Translations under genes and position numbers: made by a program
In this document: in pieces, positions 43,547-51,464 of the stretch
Numbering within the stretch: the stretch's first letter is position 1
Layout of the letters: each line of letters begins with the position of its first letter
Assembly (NCBI GenBank): GCA_932521035.1
Contig: OW051493.1
Coordinates: 1,426,001-1,490,000, forward strand
Length of the DNA stretch: 64,000 nt
Reading direction: 5' to 3'
Origin: Oscheius dolichura
Taxonomy: Eukaryota > Nematoda > Chromadorea > Rhabditida > Rhabditidae
Notes under the pieces: model-generated
Databases searched by the model: none
The model's input: the letters and a program-made list of their open reading frames with translations, nothing else
What the model was told of the DNA's origin: nothing

Positions 43547-44548
43547 ATGGAATCTGACCACAAGAAGGTGGGTTCTATAGTCAGGATCGCCGAATTTGCC
43601 CGAAATGACTGTAGTAATCCTTTTTGTTTCAGATGCAGGTCGATGAAGACACTCCAAACCCCACTTCAAAGGATCAGCATGTTTCGACTGATGAAGAGAC
43701 TGAAGACAACGAAAAGGTGTGTTCAATCGTCTGGATAGCCGAATTTGCCCGAAATTACTGTAGTAATCCTTTTTGTTTCAGATCCACGAGAAACCTTCAC
43801 TTCTTGATGGATTAATTTAATTGAAAAACAGAATGTTCCAAGAAATATTAAAATGGTGAGTTATAGTGGTTTGCATGTTCAGATTTGCCCAAGTTACCAT
43901 AATAATGCTGTTTTGTTGCAGGCAAAAGATTATGATCGCTTTTCGGCCAATGTAGAGGCAAAGCTAGCTTTTGAATCCGTATTGTTTGGGGGTAAATTAG
44001 CCGGCAAGCCAGATTTACCCAAAAAGAACTTCAAAATTATCAAGAACGTAAAAGATGATTCAATGGACTTCGAAGATCCGGACAACCAACATCTTGGTCA
44101 AATTGCCGAAGAGATGGTTAGGATTACTGAAATGTAAATATAGCTTATTTTAGAGTAAGATCGATTCTAAAAAAATGAGGGATCTCAAGTTTACCACGGA
44201 CCTTGTTGCCAATTTGTAAGCAAGAGCTTTTTAGGTTCCATCAAAATGACTATTCAGGTTCGAAAAGAAGGCATTTAAAAAACAATCTATGTGGAAAATG
44301 CTAAAGTTTTTGCCGAAAAGGCCGAATCATTTTTGAAAAACAATGCCGAAGAAGAAAAGAATTTCTATAACGTCATTGATCTGCTCGTTAAAGGAAAGCC
44401 GGAGAGTCAATACAAGTTCACGGAGATGACCAATCAGCAGAAGTATTTGTTAGTTACTCATGGAGAGCTTATGAGAATTATTGTAGGTCCTTTTAACTTT
44501 TACGAGACTTGCTTTTGTTTTTAGGTAGCAAAAATTGCGAAGAACTAA
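43547..44548 (+). pseudogene. Unrecognised nematode gene, paralogue of the one at 57-59 kb, apparently frameshifted
   Basis: ATG at 43547 opens short exons 43547-43567, 43633-43716 and 43782-43820 (acidic: MQVDEDTPNPTSKDQH), followed by an exon from 43922 (AKDYDRFSANVEAKLAFESV). The C-terminal exons, about 44175-44206, 44259-44482 and 44525-44548, encode FTTDLVANL, TIYVENAKVFAEKAESFLKN and VAKIAKN-stop. They align with the minus-strand paralogue (DFWIDLVTKEY, TIYVKDCAIFAKKMKTVMGD, IATISNK-stop) with the last two introns in the same places and equal 24-nt final exons. The frame of the penultimate exon is restored only if one base is missing from the A run at 44277-44282. In-frame stops separate the N-terminal and C-terminal parts. 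Function is unknown. Confidence 0.5.
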
Positions 44549-44932
44549 GATAACTTAATCAAATCTTCCTGCCACACTATAAATTGTACTATCAAAATGC
44601 TTTTTGTCTTCTTTTACAATAAACGTTCTCAAAAAAGCAGTTTTCACGCTAACGCATTACTAGCTAGAAGCTTGGACTTTTCTTTCCTTTAGTGTTTCAA
44701 GATTTCTCCGCTGCCTATTCTCATTGTAGCTATTTTTGTCTTATTGCTAAATTTAGAGGATCACAAGTAGTGCAGTAATACACTTTCTCTTTGTCTGGGA
44801 ATTGCTGTCAAAATAGTCTGTGGGTCAGTGTTTCTTTTTACTTGTTGAATTTTATTTTATAGGTCTCATTTTGTATTCTTTACATACAATACTGACCATT
44901 GATTGATTCCTATCTTGCTTGGACAGTGTACA

Positions 44933-45271
44933 ATAGAACGGCTCCACGTCATGATTCTTTCGGAGGATGGGTATATTATTTCTATTGATTTGCTTCTAAT
45001 TGATTTGTTTAGCAATGGTATAGAAGTTCTGCTCTTTGGACACTATTTGCTGATTATTTCCCAATACGTCTCATAAAAACAGCTGACGTATAGCCAGAGA
45101 AAAATTATACCATTGGGTAATTCTTGCAATATTTATGTACTTTTTTACTTATAGAAGTTATCCACATGGCGTACTTTCTATTGGAGGCTTCACCCATATG
45201 GCTACGGATGGCACAGGTGTTTCTAAGCTGTTTCCTGGAATTACAGTCACAATTCTAACTTTGCATGCTGA
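44933..45271 (+). pseudogene. DGAT2-family acyltransferase fragment with in-frame stop
   Basis: Exon pieces read NRTAPRHDSFGG, WYRSSALWTLFADYFPIRLI then KTADV-stop-PEKNYTIG, and after an intron SYPHGVLSIGGFTHMATDG then TGVSKLFPGI. These match the DGAT2/MOGAT family (diacylglycerol or monoacylglycerol acyltransferases of the ER): the YFP..L.KT segment, and the HPHG catalytic motif, which here reads YPHG. TAG at 45090-45092 interrupts the frame and the rest of the enzyme is absent. The same fragment, with the same stop, lies at 56084-56422 in the other arm. Confidence 0.75.
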
Positions 45272-45299
45272 TAATGTTGTATGGTTAGTCGAGCAAAAT

Positions 45300-45616
45300 G
45301 TATGCAGTGATCTTCGAATGTTTTAGAGAAATACTGGTAAACGAGGAAATTCTTCTACAAAATATACATGTGGCTGTCTTGGGCCCGAATGATGCTGCGT
45401 TGTGCATAAAGTATTATTATCTACTACCTTCATATATTTTCTCAGTGATTACGAAACACTTCTTTTGGCTCAGATGGATGATGGAGCATTGGTTTTATCC
45501 TTTGGTTCCAAATACGATGCCATCATTGATAATCGTATTAATGTGGAACTTGATAATAATACCTTCATATTTACTGCACTCACGGCGAAGAACATTGGTA
45601 AACCTCCAAATTTGTA
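45300..45616 (+). pseudogene. Fragment of an unrecognised gene
   Basis: Two stretches join through a 36-bp intron (GTATTATTAT to TTTCTCAG): EILVNEEILLQNIHVAVLGP, NDAALCI, then DYETLLLAQMDDGALVLSFG, SKYDAIIDNRINVELDNNTF. The composition and splice sites look like genuine coding sequence. I cannot name the family, and no continuation in phase with the next fragment was found. Confidence 0.4.
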
Positions 45617-45686
45617 AGTAGCTTATTCATTTACTGGTTAATATTAGTTTAGTTATTTAATTTTAATTTTTATCGCTGTTCTTTAG

Positions 45687-46240
45687 GCTATGGTAGTGAA
45701 CTTAGAAATTGTCTCTTTGGTGATCGCTGTGTAATTGGAAAGAATTGCCGCCTAACAAACGTTGTCTTAGGATCAGATGTAACGATACCTGATAATACTA
45801 TCTTGGCAGAGCAGGCTATTATTGGCAATGGAATAGGTTTTTTAACTTGACTTTTATTTATATTTGTAGGTATCGTATCCGGCAGGAATGGAGTTCCCAA
45901 CAAATTCAGCTCTTTGCAAAATAAAGCCGGAAGAAGATGACGACACGGTACAAGCCGAAGAGAATAACGGACTATATCAATGGAAGATTAATACAAGTAA
46001 ATCTTTTTGAAAATACGCTGGTCGTTGCTCTGTACCAAAAGACCACTACTTTGAATATGATGACGGAGCAATACCCGTAAGAGCTCGCATTTGATTGGTT
46101 GTACTTTGTTTATAGAGTATGGCGGAGTCTGAGTCAGAAGAAGATGCCGGTGGAGAAGTCGACCCTAACTCAGTTTTCCTTGAAGAAGTGACAGAAAGTA
46201 TGGAAAGAATACGAACGTTTGATTTCAGCCCTGAACTGGT
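45687..46240 (+). pseudogene. eIF2B-epsilon fragment (left-handed beta-helix and acidic linker)
   Basis: The piece at 45687-45836 encodes hexapeptide repeats (CVIGKNCRLTNVVLGSDVTI, then PDNTILAEQAIIGNGI) of the nucleotidyltransferase-like eIF2B subunits. The next pieces give VSYPAGMEFPTNSALCKIKP, an acidic linker (DYFEYDD-like HYFEYDDGAIP, ESESEEDAGGEVDPNSV) and LEEVTESMERIRTFDFSPEL, as expected just before the catalytic W2/HEAT domain of the epsilon subunit. eIF2B is the guanine nucleotide exchange factor of translation initiation factor eIF2. The N-terminal domain and the catalytic domain are both missing and the first splice junction is out of phase. A copy is at 55115-55668. Confidence 0.75.
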
Positions 46241-46269
46241 TAGTGAGCTTCGTGTGTTCATCTTTATAC

Positions 46270-46460
46270 TTATTCAGACTGATGCTTGAAATGAAGCCAT
46301 GTTGGCGCGGCATTTGATGAGAAGGACATGCTAGTGGAAAAGCAGAGTTACGATTTGATGCAGAAAATACCACCGGAATATCGTCAAACGATGCTGATGC
46401 AGGCCAAACAATTTGAGGAATGCCGAAGGAGAAAGAAATGGAATTTGACGAGAAGCAGGT
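46270..46460 (+). pseudogene. Fragment of an unrecognised gene
   Basis: One open stretch reads AFDEKDMLVEKQSYDLMQKI, PPEYRQTMLMQAKQFEECRR, RKKWNL and ends at a GTATGA donor (46458). It is charged and helical, coding-like, but not recognised. It follows the eIF2B-epsilon fragment in another frame. Confidence 0.35.
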
Positions 46461-46514
46461 ATGAATTTTCTTAGTAGGTCAGGTATCTTATTTCCAGGAA
46501 TTCGTTTGTGCCTC

Positions 46515-46790
46515 GTTATCGCTTGCCGTTATTTTATCAATTTTGTTTACTCTACATTTTTTGATGATAGGATTTGTAAAAGAAAATAGCCTAAAAAGGC
46601 AAGTGAGTAATATAATACTACTATAGATTTAGTATTTCGAGTCGCTTCATCATTAACGAAAGTTAACATTTGCTGCAACTCTGTTTTGTGTTATGGTTTT
46701 CCTCATTAGATTATACATTCGTGTACTTAGATAATCTCACTTACTCGAATTGCTCACCGTGAAGATGGAGAGCTATCAGATGAACCAGGC
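46515..46790 (+). repeat. Segment present three times (also 54578-54854 and 56463-56739)
   Basis: This part of arm D, running to about the CACCGTGAAGATGGAGAGC word, is repeated once more immediately outside the right arm, so the window holds one copy on the plus side and two in reverse. Confidence 0.85.
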
Positions 46791-47028
46791 GACAATGGAA
46801 AGGTGCACACAGCCGAAGAAGGTTCAAGGTTTGTTTTTAGTAATTAAAAATCTAATTTTTTTCAATATTTCAATGATGTATTTGTTTAGAAAAACGTTCA
46901 GCATGTTTGGAGATGAGAGCGCCGTGCCAACATTATCATTTTCATCAGAAACCGAAATTGACAGAATTATTCAAGAAGCACAAGTAATTTATGCAAAGAT
47001 GTTATCTATCTCCTTTTTTCAGCGCTAA

Positions 47029-47502
47029 ATGGTAACTGAGGCAAATTCAAATATAGACTTGACGAGTGATGCTTATTCTGGGATACTTCCTCCACCAATT
47101 TTCATTAGAAATATGCTTGATCCAGATGTTTTAGAACAACCACGGATTGAGCCAACAAGTAGCTCTAATAATATTGTACGCTCTTCATTGTATCCTACGG
47201 AAGGTAGAGAGCAGTGGCGAATGTTTACAATCAAACGAGGCATAGAGATAACCGGTGGCGTGTATTTCATCGTGGAAACTGCACGATCATGGGAACAATT
47301 AGTCATGATGCTACTAGATGTTATCACAACGTATAACAGCAACGTGGTATTGGATTGTTCGCTGCTTTATGATGAGCTAATCAAGCTCGAAACCCTGAAC
47401 GACCTAAGGGAACTGTTTATACAAATTAATCATTTCTTTGTACTGTTTGCTTCGAAGAAACTGCGAATGACGATTGAAGGAACAACTATTGCAGGATCAT
47501 AA
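47029..47502 (+). CDS. Chimeric ORF: ZFC3H1-like first exon fused to F-box last exon, 157 aa
   Basis: Residues 1-49 (MVTEANSNIDLTSDAYSGIL to SSSNNI) are identical to exon 1 of the ZFC3H1-like gene at 54 kb. Residues 50-56 (VRSSLYP) are that gene's intron 1 read through. From residue 57 the frame runs into an F-box-subfamily last exon (EGREQWRMFTIKRGIEITGG, VETARSWEQLVMMLL), ending in TAA. The join coincides with the inner end of inverted arm D at 47197. The intron donor (GTACGC) remains but its acceptor has been lost, which leaves the frame open. A candidate upstream exon (MFGDESAVPTLSFSSETEID, 46888-46982) lies 46 bp before. There is no sign that the product is made; it may be a by-product of the rearrangement. 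Confidence 0.5.
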   Translation: MVTEANSNIDLTSDAYSGILPPPIFIRNMLDPDVLEQPRIEPTSSSNNIVRSSLYPTEGREQWRMFTIKRGIEITGGVYFIVETARSWEQLVMMLLDVITTYNSNVVLDCSLLYDELIKLETLNDLRELFIQINHFFVLFASKKLRMTIEGTTIAGS

Positions 47503-47561
47503 ATCATATACTCTCCATCCTTTATACACTAATTCCATAGATAACCAACCGTTTCGAGCCG

Positions 47562-47780
47562 ACGGCGTACCTTTTCTAAATTATTTCCTGCCGAGGTTGT
47601 ACGGGTGCGAGCGCGCGGACTAGGCAATAATGAGGCGATGAACCATTTCGACTGCGTGGCCCGCCCCAACAGGAATATCTCGGCTATTTCTGCACCATTC
47701 TCGATAAACTAAAAACCTAGATCGAGAAAAGGATCTGAGCTATCATCCACCCAAATTGCAGGTCGTTCCAATGTGTGAAG
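47562..47780 (+). mobile_element. Partial copy of the fold-back element at 61613-62040
   Basis: About 95% identical by eye to 61613-61822 (GTACCTTTTCTAA, CTGCCGAGGTTGTACGGGTG, ATCTCGGCTATTTCTGCACC, GATCTGAGCTATCATCCA), but the second, inverted half is missing. It lies between the chimeric ORF and the 3' end of the minus-strand F-box gene. Confidence 0.8.
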
Positions 47781-47844
47781 AAAGCGAAACGACGGCATAA
47801 GATTTGGATAACTTTATTCGCTTTATGGCACGTTCACTGAATCC

Positions 47845-50308
47845 TCAATCCTCTGAATAACCATCAACAAATTGAATAAGAGTCAGAAATTCTTGCTGGA
47901 CTTCTTCGACCGTCTCTGTAGTCATTAAGCGATCATAAAACACGGAGAAATCTATTGGAATTCCAATCGGATCCTCTTCTTGCCCGTAAGATCCAGCAAA
48001 ATCGGCTAACAAGACGGCCAACTGCTCCAGGGAGCGGGCAGTTTTCACGGAGAAAGATATTTCCATAGCTGGGGATTTTCTTTTGATCAATAAGAGACGC
48101 CAGTGCTCCATGCCCTCTATTTTTACGATCCACATGTTGAAGATACTTTCCTGAAAGAGAACGAGGAATTGTGCATATAAACAGCAGATATTTGGCTTCG
48201 TAATGACGTTTCTACGTTTGTAAATGAATTTTTTACACCATTTTGAAGGTCTTCAAGCATCGCAAAAGAACGCAAAAGGATTAATGGCAAGCAGGAGTCG
48301 AACTTGAGAAAATAAGATTTGGTGGACTTGTGTTCGACCAACATACCACTGCGCCAAGCGTTCACGGGGTGGAAAGTAGATAAGAGGGCATATGTCTAGG
48401 AATACTCACAGATTTGAAAGGAAATCGTCCAATATAGACCAGTTCCTTCGGTAGATGAGTCTCTGCTTCTTCATAGATATTCCAATTCAGATAGTCGCGA
48501 TAGGCGAATTCAAGCACTAATGTATCCGGCCCATCTGTCACCTCCTTCCATCCCTGAATACTTTTTTCCATCCCGGAGATCTCATAAAATACGGCGAATA
48601 TTGAGTTCATTGCCCTCCAACTAGCCAGCGGTGTTAATTCCCAGTCCCAGAGTTGTAAATATTTTCGTCCTCGTGCCATTTCGACGATATCTTTTCCATT
48701 TAGGTCTTCCTTGTAATGGTGGCATGAATAGGTAATGCATGGTATGTTCTAAAACGCAGGTGTTGAGGGAGCATGGGGAAATATCTTCTCCAGTTGCAAG
48801 CAGGTCTCTCTTAGAAGCCATACCAGCCCTTCGGCTTGCTCCGGCTGCACGTTGGCTGCGCCAACTATGGTACTACAATAGGCGCGATGTTTATAAATTA
48901 TCATCTCGGCTTGCGAGTATATTGCTGCATGCCGGAAGTCTCCTTTTCCTTTGTTCCCCTCCTATATTCGCTCTCTCGCCTCCCGTCCATGGAAGTTTCT
49001 GTTTTGAGGTCCTAGATTTTTTCCCAAGTCTTCCTGAAGTATTTTTCGCTATGGGACTCGTTCGTGGTGGGGCCCCAATCGAGAGGTCAAAGGTTCGGTT
49101 CCTCCTTTGGTCAATTTCTTTTGTTTTCTTATTTTTCAAGGATTGGGGAGGGTGAGGGATACTCGAAGTACGGTGGAGGGAGAACGACACTGAGAAGGAG
49201 ACGAACTCCTTGGGGAATAGTGGAAGGGGCCGAATGGGAATAGGGGAAAGAGCGGAAGGGACTGGACGCGGAGGGTAACCTCTAGCCCCCGAAGACTCTT
49301 CTTGTAACTATAGACTCTTCTTGTAACTATTTGTTGAACATTTTCGGAAATTTATAATTCAAAATGGAGCTGGGGTCGCGTTTGTGACGCGGCGAAGCCC
49401 TCTTGTTACCAAGAAATAACCGAGCTACAAGCACCGACCCATTCTCTCCCGAAACGGGCGCGTCAAAAGGTTTCTTTTATGGAGCGCGCTTGTCTCCTTG
49501 CCAAACACACCCTTACCTTGATGCTGTCCAGCCCAAGAAATTCCTGTATGGATATGCCCACAGTGTGCAAGTTAAGGCTCTCCACATTCCAGAGATCTAC
49601 CATTGCTTTTACTTGTACGACGGTTAGACAGTAGACAGTTAAATCTGTTACGTGGAAGTCTCCTGCGATTTCGAGGAACAGGTCCAACGCTTCATTGAAT
49701 ATCTTGTCTACTATCTCAGCTTTGCTTAAGCAATATTCGCTCTGAAAAAGTTTGTTTTGTAATTTTTTTGGACAGTAAACAGCGTTCGTTCGTTACGTAC
49801 CACAGTAGCATGGGTGAAGGCGAACCCAGACAACGCTCCTTTGATCCGAGGAAGATTCTCTCTTGTCATTAAAATTATGAAATTTGAGGCCCTGCCTTCT
49901 CTGCCGTAATTTATACCGAAGTAAACTTTTCTATCGCTTCTCTCATATTTCTGAATTGGGATAAAAATAATAAACACCAACTTCTACAGCCGTAAACTAT
50001 CTATCCCCCCCCCCCCCCCCCCCCCCCCCCAATAAGGAAGGGACAGACTCACCTCTTTACCACGCAATGGAATTAAGACATTTTGCAGATATATGTGAGG
50101 ATCCTTCCTGTAGCAGTAGATTCCCAGCCGTTGTCTATTCCTCTCACAGAATTTATCCATAAATCGACAACTTTGACGGAGACGGACATACGGGATGGGA
50201 TAACACTGGAATTGGTCCCTTCTTGAATTCATCAAAATTGATACTCACCTTTCTGATAATTTGTAGCTTCAACTCCACAGGAACAGCCAAGAATTGGTCG
50301 TATTTCAT
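47845..50308 (-). CDS. F-box protein, 6 exons, 421 aa
   Basis: Exons on the minus strand 50308-50249, 50205-50053, 49983-49801, 49741-49517, 48748-48410 and 48150-47845 join in phase (1,266 nt). The N-terminal F-box (DQFLAVPVELKLQIIRKCYP, IPYVRLRQSCRFMDKF) binds Skp1 and makes the protein a substrate receptor of an SCF ubiquitin ligase. The remainder resembles the substrate-binding domains (FTH/FBA-2 type) of the expanded nematode F-box families (TRENLPRIKGALSGFAFTHA, DLTVYCLTVVQVKAMVDLWN, IQEFLGLDSIK). It is a paralogue of the plus-strand gene at 59.8-62.4 kb: exons 1 and 4 have identical lengths, and exon 5 (339 nt) corresponds to two exons there. AATAAA on the minus strand at 47818-47813 is a likely poly(A) signal. 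Intron 2 holds the C26 run, intron 4 a SINE-like body and intron 5 a tRNA-like element. Confidence 0.85.
48287..48360 (-). repeat. tRNA-like element in F-box intron 5
   Basis: TGGCGCAGTGGTATG is an A box and AAGTTCGACTCCTGC a B box 50 bp downstream, on the same strand as the gene. No cloverleaf with a clean acceptor stem forms. The B-box side (TTTTCTCAAGTTCGACTCC) matches the element at 61051-61125. Confidence 0.6.
48990..49270 (+). mobile_element. Partial SINE-like element with purine-rich tail, copy 3
   Basis: GTTTTGAGGTCCTAGATT to GGTTCGGTTCCTCCTTTGG matches the body of the elements at 3372-3647 and 5231-5501, without the tRNA-like head. About 120 bp of G/A-rich sequence follows, as after copy 2. 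It lies in intron 4 of the minus-strand F-box gene. Confidence 0.7.
50005..50030 (+). repeat. Run of 26 C (26 G in the transcript of the F-box gene)
   Basis: Lies in intron 2 of the minus-strand F-box gene, close to the donor GTGAGT at 50052, so the pre-mRNA carries a G26 tract. The plus-strand paralogue has no such tract. Confidence 0.95.
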
Positions 50309-50742
50309 CTGAAGAATCGGTAAAAAGGTAGGGTAGGTGCTGTAAATGAAGAGAATAATGGATAGAGAGAAGACGGGCAGCAATAGACCTCGCTAGCTGA
50401 TTATTCCTATCGATTATTTGACAAAATAAGTGGATCAACTCGCTTTCCCTTCAATTAGATGCTCAGCTAGGGGTTTACGGTAACTGAAAGGGGAAAGAAA
50501 CCGGTAGGGGGGAGTTTCCTTGAGTATGGCTTCCCAGCAGGGAGGTTCCTCTTCTTTTACACAAAAATTAACAGGTTATTATATTTATTTACTTTCGAAA
50601 GAGCGTAAAAAGATATGGTAGGGATCGCTTTTAGATTTTACGCAATGATCTCCGCTACGGAGTAGCGACGCCAAGAAAGTTGGCTAAAATCGACGAAAAT
50701 ACCGAATTTACGGGGTGCAATGATAAAAAAGCAGAAAAGGGT

Positions 50743-51350
50743 TCACCGATCTAAAGAACAACTGGCCATGTTATTCATCGAATATGCTAGAGATTATCGT
50801 CGAGAATCGTTTCCGATAGACTTTTCAACATTTTACGATCTTCTGACAAAAGCGGATACTGTAGAAGACGTTCAAACGGAAGTTTCTAACCTGTTTCACT
50901 TTGTTGATCTTTGTTCGGATGAGGAGGAGCGATATTATTATTGTTTCATTATCCTACCCTAATCATAGGCAGATCTCCGTCTGTCTGCGAGACATGTCGT
51001 CTGTGTAGATTGACAGGTCAAACGGGAGAGAAGCAAAGTTCCGACCGTCTGACCTAATCCGACTGTCAAATGTTATTCGACCGTCAAGCAAATGACTAGA
51101 GACCGGTACAAAATCGTCTCGCTGGGCAGGTGGGCAGCTCGGGAGGGAAATACGGAGCTGGGGAAAGGGGAGTTGGAGCTGGAGGAAGAAGAGCCGGCGC
51201 TGGGGAAGGGGAAGCCAAGCACGGTCAAGCCGAGGGCGCCCATTACGGTTTGTGATTACATAATAGGTGGATAAAAGAATAAAACGAAATTCGTCGACCC
51301 GCCTAGATCTCATCTTGTGAGAATTAGTTCACCTGCATTGGATGGTGGCA
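50743..51350 (+). pseudogene. Orphan 3' end of an F-box gene with its 3' flank
   Basis: Residues SKEQLAMLFIEYARDYRRES, PIDFSTFYDLLTKADTVEDV and LFHFVDLCSDEEE are nearly identical to the end of the plus-strand F-box gene (62222-62404). The stop TGA is CGA here, so the frame runs on a few codons. From 51255 to 51350 the 3' flank matches 62452-62545 (AATAAAACGAAAT, AAGATCTCATCTT, CTGCATTGGATGG). About 300 bp of unrelated, partly G/A-rich sequence separates the two matches, apparently an insertion. No upstream exon or F-box is present. Confidence 0.75.
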
Positions 51351-51464
51351 CTATAAGTATGGTTAGGCACTTGACACAGACCGGTTGGACCCTCCTTGCA
51401 TTTGTAGAATTGTGACTTGAATGAACCTGAGGATTTCGGCTTGACCGAGAACGCATTCCGAGGA

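Larger units (their letters stand above)
44892..47197 (+). repeat. Left arm D of a 2,306-bp near-perfect inverted repeat
   Basis: Reverse complement of 54158-56463. Matching positions always add to 101355 (checked at both ends and at internal exon boundaries), so there is no net insertion or deletion in 2.3 kb, and the stretches compared showed no mismatch. The spacer is 6,960 bp. The arm contains fragments of at least four genes, annotated separately. Confidence 0.95.

Noticed and set aside
48739-49155. 138-codon plus-strand open frame
   Set aside because: Covers intron 4 of the minus-strand F-box gene and a SINE-like body; the translation reflects the repeat.
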